Source of the DNA: Cercospora beticola
Taxonomy: Eukaryota; Ascomycota; Dothideomycetes; Mycosphaerellales; Mycosphaerellaceae
Length of the DNA stretch: 64,000 nucleotides
Assembly: GCF_033473495.1 (NCBI RefSeq)
Contig: NC_088940.1
Location: forward strand, 806,001-870,000
Direction: 5' to 3'
This document shows positions 43,867 through 54,622 of the stretch, in pieces. Under the pieces are notes generated by a model. It was given only the letters and a program-made list of their open reading frames with translations. It did not search any database and was not told the DNA's origin. The translations under genes were made by a program, and so were the position numbers. Position 1 is the stretch's first letter. Every line of letters starts with the position of its first letter.

Positions 43867-44412
43867 GATTGTATGCTTTGCTGGTCGAGCACAGACGGCC
43901 GATGTGCTCGCCCGAGAGCTGGCGACGTCTGTGAACTAGTGCAAGTGAGCTGTGAGAGATTTATACGTCGCAGGCATTTTTTTTTTCGCAACATGATCGG
44001 TAACTACGTGGCGGCGCCGTGGTTCGCAGATGTCAGAGCCAGTGAGTGTACCACTATTCTTGAGCATGTCGAACTTAGATGGCTGGCTGGCCAAGCATGA
44101 TGAACTGATCACAAGCCTTCCTTGGTGGAGAGCGACCGCCTTGATGCACTATCATCGCCGTCTTGCTGTATGTGGCTAAGGTTGAGACACGTGCAAGCCT
44201 GGTTATCGTGGTCGATGCAGGAAGGTTCAAGTGTAAGTGTACGTGTAAGTGTAAGTGTAAGCGTAAGTGTAAGTGTAAGGTTTGGGTGTTGCTGCCTCAG
44301 GCGCCCAGACGGCCGACATGACTCGCGTCAGAATTTCCATACTGCATAGATTCCACCACTTCACAATCGCCTCGATTGCGACCTCGCTCCGGTTGGGCCA
44401 GACTCCCGCAAT
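43867..44412. promoter_or_regulatory. Divergent intergenic region, 2EXR-like / Ntr1-type gene
   Basis: 546 bp between divergent starts. It holds a T tract at about 43976-43986 and a (GTGTAA)n microsatellite. Confidence 0.35.
44226..44280 (+). repeat. (GTGTAA)n microsatellite
   Basis: Eight near-perfect copies of a 6-bp unit gtgtaa with single-base variants (gtgtac, gcgtaa), about 135 bp upstream of the Ntr1-type ATG. The unit repeats the 5' splice-site-like word GTAAGT once per copy. No other role visible. Confidence 0.8.
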
Positions 44413-46623
44413 ATGGAGAAGCGCAAGCACGATGGTGGTGGTGACGCTGGGCCTCGCAAGGCGCCGAAAGCCAGCGGCGGTCTGTCATTCGCGCAGAAAA
44501 TGATGGCCAAGATGGGCTACAAACAAGGCTCTGGTCTGGGGAAAGAAGGAGAGGGTATCGTGAATCCGATCGAAGTCAAATTGCGACCGCAAGGTGCTGG
44601 TGTGGGTGCCGTGAGCGAAAGGACGGAGCAGTACAAGCAGGAACAGAAGCGGGCGGCAGAAAAGCGCGGCGAGCAGTATGAGGACAGCAGCGAGGAGGAG
44701 CGCAAAGCGCGAAGAGCGCGGAAGAAAAAGTCGCAAGGTGTGAGCAGCGGGACAAGTACTCCGGGAGGGGGTGGTGTAGGCGGTGCGCGGAAGCCAAAAA
44801 CGAAGTACAGGACGGCAGCAGACATTCAAGCCGCGGCGCCGGGATTAGATGTGCCACCGCAAATGCTGAGCTCGATTATCGATGCCACCGGGAGCCAGAC
44901 GAAGACTCTAACGAGCGCTGCTGGTCTTATGACCCCAGCAGGGTTCCAAACGGCCGACACGGAAGCCGAGAAGATCGCCAAACGCGAGCGATTGGAGCTG
45001 GAAGCTTTTATTGAAGCCTGGCACGGCATTCAGGAGCAGAAGGTCTACGCTGAAGAGCGCGCAGGTCAAATTCAAATCGAAGCAGATCAGCAGAAGGACG
45101 AGGTCGAACGGATGCAGGCTGTTGTTGAGGCTGTGGAGAACTTGCGCCTGGCCATGATCTCCAGCGTGACTGGTAGCGAAACGGAGTCTGAATGGGCCTC
45201 GCTAGTCGCGAAGTTGAAAGACCTACAGGAGACCCACAAACATGATGTTCAGCGATACGAGCTCGGAGATGCTGCCATCGGCGCCTTGTACCCACTCTTC
45301 AAGAAACGCCTAGCTGCATGGGATCCTATTGAAGAGCCCGATCTTCTGGTATCTGATCTGCTTCAGTTACAATCTCTCCTCGGTCTGGGCACAAAGGACG
45401 AAGTTGTGACTGTACGGCACGTCAATGAGCTCGACGAAGACTACGGGAGGTCGAAACGGCAAAAGGCCACTTCATCTTACCAAACTATGATTCATACTAT
45501 CTGGCTGCCCAAAATACGCACCACGATCACGAACTGGGACGTCCTCGATCACGCGCCTTTGGTCAGGCTTGTAGAATCCTGGCGGCCACTTTTACCGCCA
45601 TTCATATATGCTCACTTGATGGATCAGCTCATCGTGCCCAAGCTCGCATCTGCACTCAAAACATGGGATCCAAAAGTTCGCACACACCACCACAAGAGGG
45701 TCACGCTGAAATACGCTGCACCACACACATGGCTCTTTCCGTGGCTGCCCTACCTTCCGCCTTATCAACTCGACACTAAATCCGCTGGCAGCTTACTATC
45801 CAGCGTCAAAGACCGATTACGAAGGGTTCTGGACAATTGGGACATCGCGACCGTACTTCCTGGCCTCACTGACTTCCGCAATATTCTCCATTCTGAGCTC
45901 GATCATATTCTGGTCCGACATCTGCTTCCAAAGCTTGCTCGGCATTTGTCGCTCGAATTTGAAGTGGACCCCTCAGACCAAGATCTGACGCCCCTCGAGA
46001 ACATCCTACGATGGCAACCGCATTTCAAAACGGAAGTCTTCGCGCGACTTCTCGTGGCAGAATTCTTCCCGAAATGGCTTTCAACTTTGCACCTGTGGCT
46101 AACCTCTGAAGGGGCCATAATCGGGGAAGTAGGTGAATGGCTGAGTTGGTGGAAGCAGCAAATTCCAGAGAAAATAAGCAAGCATCCTGATGTCGCGAAA
46201 GAATGGCAGAAAGGAGATGAAATGGTTAACAAGGCTCTCGACCTCATGGACGAAGGCGTTTCAGTCTCCGAGCTGGCTGCTCCCGCTGCTGGACCAGTCC
46301 GCCCGATTGCCAAAGAGGTCGGCAAGAAGCTCGAAGCACAAGCTGCCGCGACAACCCAACTGCCAGATAAACCCGTGCCGGACTTTAGAGATATAGTGGA
46401 AGCTTGGTGTGCGGAAGAGGATCTCATGATGGTCCCGCTTCGCGAGGCACATCCTGAAAGTGGCGCACCGCTGTTCAGAATTACAGCTAGTGCTACCGGA
46501 AAGGGTGGCGTGGTTGTCTATCTTCAAGGCGATGTTATATGGGGACAAAAGAAGGGCGACAGGACTAAGTACGAGATACTGGGCATGGAGGAGAAACTGA
46601 TTGAACGGGCCGAGGGGAAGTGA
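44413..46623 (+). CDS. G-patch splicing factor, TFIP11/Ntr1 (Spp382) family
   Basis: Single exon, 736 aa. This family activates the Prp43 helicase to take apart the spliceosome after intron release. The basic N-terminus leads into a G-patch at about 22-64 (G-Y-K-Q-G-S-G-L-G-K-E-G-E-G-I, with spaced Gly). A charged coiled-coil stretch (E-R-K-A-R-R-A-R-K-K-K) follows, then the long helical GCFC-type region with W-L-P-K-I-R-T-T-I-T-N-W-D and W-L-P-Y-L-P-P-Y-Q, typical of TFIP11-like proteins. Length is within the family range (about 700-840 aa). The start at 44413 is the first Met of the frame and directly precedes the basic segment. Nuclear location inferred. Confidence 0.9.
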   Translation: MEKRKHDGGGDAGPRKAPKASGGLSFAQKMMAKMGYKQGSGLGKEGEGIVNPIEVKLRPQGAGVGAVSERTEQYKQEQKRAAEKRGEQYEDSSEEERKARRARKKKSQGVSSGTSTPGGGGVGGARKPKTKYRTAADIQAAAPGLDVPPQMLSSIIDATGSQTKTLTSAAGLMTPAGFQTADTEAEKIAKRERLELEAFIEAWHGIQEQKVYAEERAGQIQIEADQQKDEVERMQAVVEAVENLRLAMISSVTGSETESEWASLVAKLKDLQETHKHDVQRYELGDAAIGALYPLFKKRLAAWDPIEEPDLLVSDLLQLQSLLGLGTKDEVVTVRHVNELDEDYGRSKRQKATSSYQTMIHTIWLPKIRTTITNWDVLDHAPLVRLVESWRPLLPPFIYAHLMDQLIVPKLASALKTWDPKVRTHHHKRVTLKYAAPHTWLFPWLPYLPPYQLDTKSAGSLLSSVKDRLRRVLDNWDIATVLPGLTDFRNILHSELDHILVRHLLPKLARHLSLEFEVDPSDQDLTPLENILRWQPHFKTEVFARLLVAEFFPKWLSTLHLWLTSEGAIIGEVGEWLSWWKQQIPEKISKHPDVAKEWQKGDEMVNKALDLMDEGVSVSELAAPAAGPVRPIAKEVGKKLEAQAAATTQLPDKPVPDFRDIVEAWCAEEDLMMVPLREAHPESGAPLFRITASATGKGGVVVYLQGDVIWGQKKGDRTKYEILGMEEKLIERAEGK

Positions 46624-47009
46624 GCATGATGCGCAGCTACAGATCGCTCAGGCCCAGTATACCGCGCTCTGCAGTGCCACAATCCCCTCGCGCTATCCGC
46701 CGATGCCGCCATGCATTGAGTGGTCAACAGCAACTTCCCAACTGCGACCTTACGGAATCGGCGCAGTTGGGCCAAAGCTGAAAAGGTGAGCCTCACTGCT
46801 GCATACTAGCAGGACAGCTACTCAAGCTTGGCTTTGGCTAATCTGATCTTCGTGCAAACCAAGCAGCGCTCGCATAACGAGCTGTCCTCGACACAGGTTT
46901 GGGCTCGCATGAATGTACGAACGCAAAAAGAAGTCTATTCATTCCTAGCATCGACCGCGGCCTCATGGCAAGCACCCAGACCCAAATGCCTCCCACCCTC
47001 GTCCCCCCT
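46624..47009. other. Convergent 3' region
   Basis: 386 bp between convergent stops. Small frames overlap the Trm732 3' end; nothing supported. Confidence 0.35.
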
Positions 47010-50000
47010 TCAGATATGCTCCTCCAATCCTTTCCCAATGAACCCGCTAACGCTGGAAATCTTCAACGAAAGCGATTCACTCAAAACCCTCTCCGCTTCC
47101 CATCGCCACAGACAATTACCCTCAGCCTTCTCAAGCGCGGTAATGAGCGTATACAATTTCTTCCTGAGCTCCGAAGGTTGCAATGGGATCTTTGCGCCTC
47201 TCGCGGAGAAATTGAAGAGTAATTCCACAGCGTACACGACTTGTAGCCCGAGAACGTAAAACTCAGACTGCGTTGTCCAGCCAAGGGCGCCATCTACATT
47301 GTTTTCTGAGTGAGCAGTGAGGGCAGTGAGTCCTTCATCGGCCCATGTGGCGAGTTTGGCGATGAGAGTTTTGTCGACTGCTTGTAGGGAGAGTTTTTGA
47401 AGGACTTGGGACCAGACACGGACTTCTTTCGCTTCATCGATGTAGAGGTTTTGCTTCTCTTCAGCAAAGAGTGCGGTGTCACTCTGCGTTGAAGCTTCGA
47501 GCTTTTGGGCGACGGAACGTGGAAGTGTATCTGCATCCGTGATGTCGAAAGCCCGACGGAATGCATGAGCAACGAAGCCTGGACTACCGGGCCAACTTCC
47601 AATGCAGAATGTCAGGAGTCTCTGGCTGGCCACTATCGGCTCCGAGGCAGGGGCGCGCGTTGATCCAGCAGCCAGTATCTGCGTGACGATCTCGCTGACT
47701 AGCAGGCGAATGTCTTCGTCATCGTCATTGAGTAGGTCGTAGACTGCGAGGCATAATTGGAGGAACGAGTCAGCGAGTTTGGGCTCGGTGCTGATAAATT
47801 GCCAGAGTTTTGTTACTTGTCGAAGTGCCTCTGCGGCAGCCTCCCGAGTGTAGATGCCGTGGCCGTTGATGGCAGCTACGCATGCATCCGCCCAACCCGA
47901 GATGTCTTGCACGAGGTCCTCGTCGAGCCCTTTCTGTCGCGCCATAAGACCGTCCATCTGATAGGTGTCAATTCGCAACATTTGGTCGGCGTAATGCTGA
48001 TTCGGGTTCCTGTCCAAGAGGAAAGAATTTCGAGAAACACCCAACCTAACAGTGGTTTCAGCGTATTCAGCGAGATCGATCACTGTCTTTAGAGCGACAC
48101 ACCGCAGGTCCATATCCGAGCCACTGCTCATAATATAGGCACACACCTTGTTGACGAAGGCCGACATCGGAGTATTATTGCATACTCTGGCAGGATGCAG
48201 TGCCTGCAGGAAGTGTAGCACGGCACCTTGATCTCGCTGCAATAACTCTACGATCATCGTGTAGCATTGTGTCAGCGGTTCACCGTTGGTCTTCGTGTCC
48301 GCCATCAAATAGTGGGCGACGAGACGCGACCAGGCTTGGCGCAGAACGGCTAAGGCAGGATCGTCCAATGCACCAGTCAGGATGTGCCGCAATGTCTCGA
48401 TTGCGCTCTTGTTGGTAGCACCAACAGCATCGAGCGCCACGATCAAAGAAGAATGGTCGTGCTCTTGCCGCGTTGTGGCGTTGATACTGACCAGCAAGTC
48501 GGAGCATGCACGGACAACATCTAAGCTCGCCGCTTTGGTGACGGGACTTTTCGCAAGAGAGTAAATCCGGCCAATGGAGGTTGCAAGGCATGAGCAGTCG
48601 TAAAACGCGGTTGAAGTATCAACCTCTCCTCCTCCTGGCCTCACGATCGCGGACGCTGTGCGGAGGACTGTGTACTTGGTAACCAGCTGCAGGCCATGAC
48701 TTCTGTTCTCTTGCAGGTTTCCCTCCGAGAGAACTTCGTCGAGATGTAAAACCAGATCACTCAGTGTCGTAAGAGATGCTAGCGTGCGAGCTGCTTTGTC
48801 TCTGACATGCCACGAGGGGCTTGCTGTGAGCGCCTCTACGGCATCGCAGGTTTCCAAGAGTCGATCGGCAGGGATGCGTGTCAGCTGTAGGAGCTGTAGT
48901 GCAGGAAACACGCCTTCGAATCGCGTTGTAGTACCGTCGGCTGGTGCTTTGAGAAGCGACAGAACGACGTCGAGTAGGTGCGGGTAGGCTTCGGTTGAAA
49001 TTCGCTTCTGCGTGGTTACATCGTCGTCAAAGTGTGCTTCGCTCGTCCCCAGCAATCGGTCGATGACAGCGCGGAACAGCATCAACCCACAGTTGCGAAT
49101 AGCCCACGCATCCGAGCGCAAAGCATCGGCAGATAGGTGGAGCGCCTTGGCAAGGAAAGGCTCAGACTGCTCGGCAAGTCGGGAGTTCTTGAGGATATCT
49201 TTGAAGCAGTTCATCGCGTGCACCTGCGCCAGGCTGCCCTCTTCAGCTGATGCGGCATCTACTTCCAGACGCGCAATAGTTTCCAGATCTGCCACGGCGC
49301 GGGCAATTAGCTTGCCTGATCTATCGGCTCCTAATATGCCACAGAGCAGCGACGGCAGTCCAGCAGAACGGCGCGTATTTATCGTAACGTTGGAGTGAAG
49401 CATCCTGAGAACATCAGAGTACCAGATATCCAGCTGGGCGCGATCTGTTACTGTACTATCCTTTGCCCGGTTGCAGCAAGCTACCCAGGTCTGGGCGACT
49501 GTTGAGAATGCTCCCCGATGCCTGAGTTCTGCCAATTGAGTGAAGCATAGTGTGCTCCACTTTGCCACTCTTTCGACTCGATCAGCAGCTTCCGACTCCG
49601 ACGATATCAGAACACCAAGTAACAAGCTGCTCTCTTTGAGCGCTCGCCAACAATAGCTTAAAGTCTCCTTGGTATCGTTGGAAGTATTTTCCAGCTCTTC
49701 TGGTAGATAGCCTTCCGGAGCATCGTCACATAAGATGGGCTTGACGAGCTCCCAAATATGCTGCAGGTGACAGAAGATTCTGCTGGGAATGACATCCTGT
49801 GTGTGATCACGAATGTATTTTTGACGCTGGAGTAGCACATAACGCAGACTTGTCAGGAGTCCGTGTAGAGGATAACGCGCAACCGCCTCCGACAGACCAG
49901 CTTGAGCAATACCGATGAATTGTTCAAGCTTCGCGATAAGTCCGTCCGATAATAAACTTTCCTCGGCATATTGCCAAGTATTCTCAGGCTTGTCGCCAAC

Positions 50001-51689
50001 AATGCTAGACTGATACCAAAGCGAGTAGAGGTACGCTACCCCGTCTGCATGATCAGCTCGACCAGTCTGGTACATGATCTTCTCTGCGCGGTCGAGTGTT
50101 CGCATGTACTGATCTGTTGTTTCAGTCGACGTGGGTATTGGATTTGTGACTGTCAGTTGCGCGCTCGGTCCGGATTTCGAACTCTGCACCGAGCAATACA
50201 GTCTAAGTACTTCGAACGCAGAATGCCGGACGTCCTCGAAAGGGTCTAGAAGGATATCAAGAAGCAGACGTCGGATTTCAGGGCCCACGAAAGACATCTT
50301 GAACGGCCACTTGATCTGACCTTGCGCTGATTTGGACCAAAACTCCGATGCGACTTCGTGATCCAGTCCTGATCGCGAAAGAATCGACAGACAACGTAGG
50401 GCCGATATGTGCCGTTGGTAGCTTGCGGTCGGCCGCAGTTCTTGTGCAAGGAAACGTTGAAACCACTTCAGAAGATCATGATGACGACGCACAGCTTCTT
50501 GGGGTGTCTCCGTGGAGCTTGTAGTACCTTTTCCATGACTTGTGGCGCGGTCGAGCGCAGCCGTTACAGCTCGAAGCCGATCTACATGCCTCTGAACTGC
50601 GCCAAAGACTTCGCTACGAAAGTCTGCATCAACATCGGCGAAGAACGTAGCCAATGCCCTCTTGACCAGATTCAGCGCGCTTGCAGTGAGCGGCTTGGAA
50701 GCAGACGGCGACGTGAGTAACATTGAGAGCCCTGTAAGTCGAGCCGAGCGATCGCTCGCGAACAAGAGCCTGCTAATAAAGCTCATGGGAATGCCAATTG
50801 TACCTTCCAAAGCGATCACTGTATTCCCATCATGCTCGACAAGCAGACCGAATGACTTGCCGGTCTGCAATGCTGCATAGAGCAACCCAGCGTATGGATC
50901 CGACCCAGATGGTGCAGCAGAGGGGGCCCTCCCCGCCTCAATGCCATGGTACTGCAAGAAAGATGCGAATTCTGTGTCCTTGCGTTTGAAGAGCATTGGG
51001 AGAATATGAGCTCGCAGATCGTCAACATTTACGTTGCCTTGAATGTAGACGCTTTCAAGCGGCGTTCGCCATACTCGTGCATCTGTCACAGAACTGCCAG
51101 ACGGAGTGTCAGTTGCATTCTGCTCGTCGAGCTTGTCCAACACTGCGGCAATGCCGGAGGCGATGGTGGATCCAAAGTCGCCATTCCTCAACCAGCGAAA
51201 TAAGACCTCGAGCAGATCCGAGGCATTCAAACGGTCTCCGACAATCCGAATTCCGGGTCTTTGCAACGTGAAAGCCGAAGGCAGCTCTGCAACCTGCAAT
51301 ATACGCTTCGCAAGGAGGTTAGTCAAAAGCTGTATGGCAGCCTTGGCTTTGGGCGCATCTTCATAGTCAATGAGACTCGCCGCTAGCGTTTGCGAGGCAA
51401 TTCCTATGCTCTGTGTTCTGCCGACTCCGGTCTGCTTTTGCAATGCATTGGTGAGAGTAACGAGCAGCTGCCTTGAAGACTTTGGACGAGCATTGTGAGC
51501 GTGATTTAGGTACAGCTCAAACGCACGTTTCCAAACGTCCTGGTCCCACACGACATTCTTGACGAGGTGGATATCGGATTGCGATGACTGGTCGATCAGT
51601 GAGCAGAGCGTGTTCCAGGCTGCCACGCGATGGGCAATCCCGAGGATCGGATAGCCGCTGGTGAACAAGACATCGTCCATAATGTCCAA
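47010..51689 (-). CDS. TRM732: tRNA 2'-O-methylation factor Trm732/THADA family (DUF2428)
   Basis: Single exon, 1,559 aa. THADA/Trm732 partners the methyltransferase Trm7/FTSJ1 for 2'-O-methylation of position 32 in the tRNA anticodon loop. The whole chain is a helical-repeat (ARM/HEAT-like) pattern. Near residues 768-782, R-R-S-A-G-L-P-S-L-L-C-G-I-L is the DUF2428 signature. Length fits fungal members (1,400-1,700 aa). Start alternatives: the frame's own ATG at 51689, or a mini-exon M-A-D-G from 51715 spliced over a 47-bp intron (donor GTAAGT just after it, acceptor CAG before C-G-G-C-T), which joins in frame at G-Y-P-I-L-G. Both keep all the conserved sequence. The gene is divergent from TIM23, about 450 bp apart. 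Confidence 0.88.
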   Translation of the reverse strand: MDIMDDVLFTSGYPILGIAHRVAAWNTLCSLIDQSSQSDIHLVKNVVWDQDVWKRAFELYLNHAHNARPKSSRQLLVTLTNALQKQTGVGRTQSIGIASQTLAASLIDYEDAPKAKAAIQLLTNLLAKRILQVAELPSAFTLQRPGIRIVGDRLNASDLLEVLFRWLRNGDFGSTIASGIAAVLDKLDEQNATDTPSGSSVTDARVWRTPLESVYIQGNVNVDDLRAHILPMLFKRKDTEFASFLQYHGIEAGRAPSAAPSGSDPYAGLLYAALQTGKSFGLLVEHDGNTVIALEGTIGIPMSFISRLLFASDRSARLTGLSMLLTSPSASKPLTASALNLVKRALATFFADVDADFRSEVFGAVQRHVDRLRAVTAALDRATSHGKGTTSSTETPQEAVRRHHDLLKWFQRFLAQELRPTASYQRHISALRCLSILSRSGLDHEVASEFWSKSAQGQIKWPFKMSFVGPEIRRLLLDILLDPFEDVRHSAFEVLRLYCSVQSSKSGPSAQLTVTNPIPTSTETTDQYMRTLDRAEKIMYQTGRADHADGVAYLYSLWYQSSIVGDKPENTWQYAEESLLSDGLIAKLEQFIGIAQAGLSEAVARYPLHGLLTSLRYVLLQRQKYIRDHTQDVIPSRIFCHLQHIWELVKPILCDDAPEGYLPEELENTSNDTKETLSYCWRALKESSLLLGVLISSESEAADRVERVAKWSTLCFTQLAELRHRGAFSTVAQTWVACCNRAKDSTVTDRAQLDIWYSDVLRMLHSNVTINTRRSAGLPSLLCGILGADRSGKLIARAVADLETIARLEVDAASAEEGSLAQVHAMNCFKDILKNSRLAEQSEPFLAKALHLSADALRSDAWAIRNCGLMLFRAVIDRLLGTSEAHFDDDVTTQKRISTEAYPHLLDVVLSLLKAPADGTTTRFEGVFPALQLLQLTRIPADRLLETCDAVEALTASPSWHVRDKAARTLASLTTLSDLVLHLDEVLSEGNLQENRSHGLQLVTKYTVLRTASAIVRPGGGEVDTSTAFYDCSCLATSIGRIYSLAKSPVTKAASLDVVRACSDLLVSINATTRQEHDHSSLIVALDAVGATNKSAIETLRHILTGALDDPALAVLRQAWSRLVAHYLMADTKTNGEPLTQCYTMIVELLQRDQGAVLHFLQALHPARVCNNTPMSAFVNKVCAYIMSSGSDMDLRCVALKTVIDLAEYAETTVRLGVSRNSFLLDRNPNQHYADQMLRIDTYQMDGLMARQKGLDEDLVQDISGWADACVAAINGHGIYTREAAAEALRQVTKLWQFISTEPKLADSFLQLCLAVYDLLNDDDEDIRLLVSEIVTQILAAGSTRAPASEPIVASQRLLTFCIGSWPGSPGFVAHAFRRAFDITDADTLPRSVAQKLEASTQSDTALFAEEKQNLYIDEAKEVRVWSQVLQKLSLQAVDKTLIAKLATWADEGLTALTAHSENNVDGALGWTTQSEFYVLGLQVVYAVELLFNFSARGAKIPLQPSELRKKLYTLITALEKAEGNCLWRWEAERVLSESLSLKISSVSGFIGKGLEEHI

Positions 51690-52139
51690 GATTTGTCTAC
51701 TTACCCATCAGCCATCGTGCCATGGCTGATATACTGCGGCGTAAAATGCCCAGTCGAAAATGGCCTTCTTACTGCGTCGCCTGAGACTGATCGTCGTCTG
51801 ATGCCGATCTTGGCACAAAATCGCGGATTGATCTCGAAATGCCTTTCAAGCGGGTTTCATCCAGCAACTGAGCATCTCTGCTCTGTTTAGTCGCGCACAT
51901 TGCGTCGCCGGCGGAGGATGACTTGTTGCTATAGCGAGCGCTGAAATTTGGGAAACAGTCGTCCTCGGAACAGGTCGGCCCGCTCGGCTTTGCTTCCGCA
52001 ATCGTTCCTAACACGCTTCGAACTTTTTCCAGGCGCATCATCATCACTCTCCCTATCGCCGCCGCCAACACTCCCGCCGTCGCGACGTCCGCCCTCCGCC
52101 CTCTCCTTCCATCTCGGTGCTATCGGCGCGCAGCCCACC
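51690..52139. promoter_or_regulatory. Divergent promoter region, TRM732 / TIM23
   Basis: 450 bp between two divergent housekeeping genes. Contains the candidate mini-exon of TRM732 at about 51715. No TATA box evident. Confidence 0.4.
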
Positions 52140-52865
52140 ATGGGTATCTGGGACGCTTTCACGGGCAAGCCCAAGCAGACGGCGAGCGCCAGCTCATCGG
52201 ACGGTATCCACGACCAAGCCGGCAACCAAATAGCACAGCCGACCTTTACGACACCCACGGCAGAAGATGTTGGCAGCTTCATCAACACGCCCTCGTCGTT
52301 CGATCCCGCAGCGCTTCATCCCCTCGCCGGTCTCAACCAAGACACGCTCGATTACCTTTCACTAGAAGACGACCTCCTTTCAGACATACCCGGCAGTCAG
52401 TCATTACTGCCATCGCGAGGATGGTCAGATGACCTCTGTTATGGAACAGGCGTGACATATTTGACGGGCTTGACAATTGGAGGCGCGTGGGGTCTGCGGG
52501 AAGGACTCAGCAAGCTGCCTTCTACTGCCCCACCCAAGCTGAGACTCAACTCTGCACTGAACTCCATAACAAGGAGAGGACCGTTCCTGGGTAATTCAGC
52601 GGGCGTGGTGGCAATGATGTACAACGGCGTCAACAGCACAATTGGCTACTATCGCGGGAAACATGATGCGTTCAACAGCATAGCAGCCGGCAGCATCAGT
52701 GGGGCTGTTTTCAAGGCTACCAGGGGTGTGCGGCCAATGATGATATCTTCAGCGATTGTCGGCTCATTAGCCGGAACCTGGGCGGTAAGTGAACACACTT
52801 CAGGGGCTTCGAAACACCAACTGACAATGTTGCAGCTGGTACGCAAGACAGTATTTGAGGAGTAA
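52140..52865 (+). CDS. TIM23: Mitochondrial inner-membrane translocase subunit Tim23
   Basis: Two exons, 52140-52784 and 52836-52865; 224 aa. Tim23 forms the core of the presequence translocase that imports matrix proteins. The first 90 residues are polar and acidic (intermembrane-space domain, including L-D-Y-L-S-L-E-D-D-L-L). Four membrane helices follow, with the G-x-x-x-G pattern of the Tim17/22/23 fold: Y-L-T-G-L-T-I-G-G-A-W-G, N-S-A-G-V-V-A-M-M-Y-N-G-V-N-S, A-A-G-S-I-S-G-A-V-F-K-A-T-R-G and I-S-S-A-I-V-G-S-L-A-G-T-W-A. The 51-bp intron (GTAAGT...GTTGCAG) is needed; it joins the short final exon L-V-R-K-T-V-F-E-E. Without it the frame stays open only briefly. Matches the usual 210-230 aa length. 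Confidence 0.93.
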   Translation: MGIWDAFTGKPKQTASASSSDGIHDQAGNQIAQPTFTTPTAEDVGSFINTPSSFDPAALHPLAGLNQDTLDYLSLEDDLLSDIPGSQSLLPSRGWSDDLCYGTGVTYLTGLTIGGAWGLREGLSKLPSTAPPKLRLNSALNSITRRGPFLGNSAGVVAMMYNGVNSTIGYYRGKHDAFNSIAAGSISGAVFKATRGVRPMMISSAIVGSLAGTWAVSEHTSGASKHQLTMLQLVRKTVFEE

Positions 52866-54622
52866 TGCATACATACAATATTTTCAGGCGAGCGGACGAT
52901 TCCAAGAGGTGTACGATTTGCATGCGAACATTCGGCAAGGGCGACTACGGCAGAGCGCTTCTTCCTTCCGACTTTCGCACGATCCGCCAAAGGCGAGGTA
53001 GCGGCAGCATACGATAGATTTTGTACATCAGATGGGCATAGCGCGGCGCTGGGGCTCTGTGTATAACAGCTATCACCACTCTTCTTGCAATCTGTGCGTA
53101 TCACGTCATACTTTACGACGACTGACAGTCAATAGTGCACAGTGGTCACATCATAACAGCCTTTCACTCTGCGCAAAATTATCGTGGCTCCTAAATTTAT
53201 GCATCAGCTGCTAATCACCAACGACAAGGTCTTCAGTGAACCATTTTCTTCCAGCTTTGCAGCGATCCAGCGATCCTTTGTCTGGCAGAAACTGCCACGC
53301 TACATTTTACTGCGTCACGCGGAGTGCATTTTGCGCTTCTAGCTCAGGTAACTAGACACGTCGAGCACTTCGCACGGTAGCACGGTGGAAGCCGTCAGCC
53401 GCGGAGAGAGCTCCAAACGCGCCAATTCGCCCTGCAGCCCTGCAGATTTGCAGCGGTTGGCGGTATTACCTTCCTATGAGCATTTCCTGCAGCCAAGTCA
53501 CGGGCAGCAGCTACGCCACTTGACCTATCGCCGACTTCGCTGGTGTTTTGCTGCAACATGCCGTCAAGCGCAACCTCTTTCGCGATCGACAACTACGACA
53601 GGACTTCGGAGACTGCAATTTTGAGATCGATATCGAAATCGAAATGAGAACTGGACGTGGAATCTGCACTTTCAAAGTATCTGGAGTCATTCCATCACAA
53701 GTCTCGCATCGGTCCCGAAGCTCAGCTTCTACGCCGCACACCAGCACCTCTTCATCACATTCGGACAGCAGACGAACAGAGCTTGTGGCCATAACCGGCG
53801 AGTACAGAACGCCACGGCCATAACACGCGATTCCCCATGCTGGAACACATCCGAGCCGAGGACAAAAACGTAGCATCGAGCTGTCGCGCATCACGAAAAG
53901 TCTGCAGCTGGGTGTCTCCCACGGAAGGAGCTATCGAATGGTCTGGCTTGCCTGGCGTCCTTGGCGAAGTCTTGGACTAGCGGAAGGAGCGAAGTCTCAT
54001 TGCGTGGGGTGAAAACAAGCTCTCCAATCTCATCAGATCTAATCACAAGCGAGATCCTCCATTGGCCTTGCAGTCTTTGCCACGCTGCGAACTGTGCCTC
54101 TTGACCTCGTGGCATCCAAGGGTTGAGAAAATGGAAGTTGCGCCACCGAATTGGCGAATGTGACTGTCAGCCGGGTCCGGAGCAGACATGGAGAAGATCA
54201 TCCGGATCATGTCCAAGCAGATCAAGGCGAAAGTCGCCACATCAGTACGATGCGAGCTCGAAGACGAAGTTGAGCTGATTGCAAGCAGAGAACCCTGCGT
54301 GGGTTGTCGCCCAGTCGGCGAGAGCGTGAGGTATATGCCATTGGAGCTCTCGAATGTCGGTCTCTTCCATTTGCAGCGCGTAGGTTGCCACTATGGTCTG
54401 TCGCGTGGGTTCAAGAAACTCTATGTCGCGTGTTTTGCTTGTCCAAAGCTCGCCCAGCCGGGAATTGCGAGCAGACCAGTGGAAAAGAAGGGCCCTGCAG
54501 CTCTGCGCATCTGGAGATAAATAAGAGCTATCCTGCTGTACCGCTCTTTCTATCCTTGATCTTATCTTATCAATCTCATCTTCACTATTCTTACTAGGAC
54601 GTACTTGTTGCACGAGACAAGT
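52866..54622. other. Intergenic region, promoter of the siderophore transporter
   Basis: 1.76 kb. Short frames only. A gatatcgaaatcgaaatgag simple-sequence patch lies near 53627. The last 110 bp contain GATA motifs (separate entry). Confidence 0.4.
54515..54571 (+). promoter_or_regulatory. Clustered GATA-factor sites before the siderophore transporter
   Basis: AGATAA at 54515-54520, and on the minus strand GATAAGATAAG at 54571-54561, giving two overlapping HGATAR sites. They lie 52-108 bp before the transporter ATG. HGATAR is the known core for the fungal iron-repressor GATA factor (SreA type), which shuts off siderophore uptake genes in iron-replete cells. Nitrogen GATA factors use the same core, so the match supports GATA control but not which factor. 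Confidence 0.55.
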
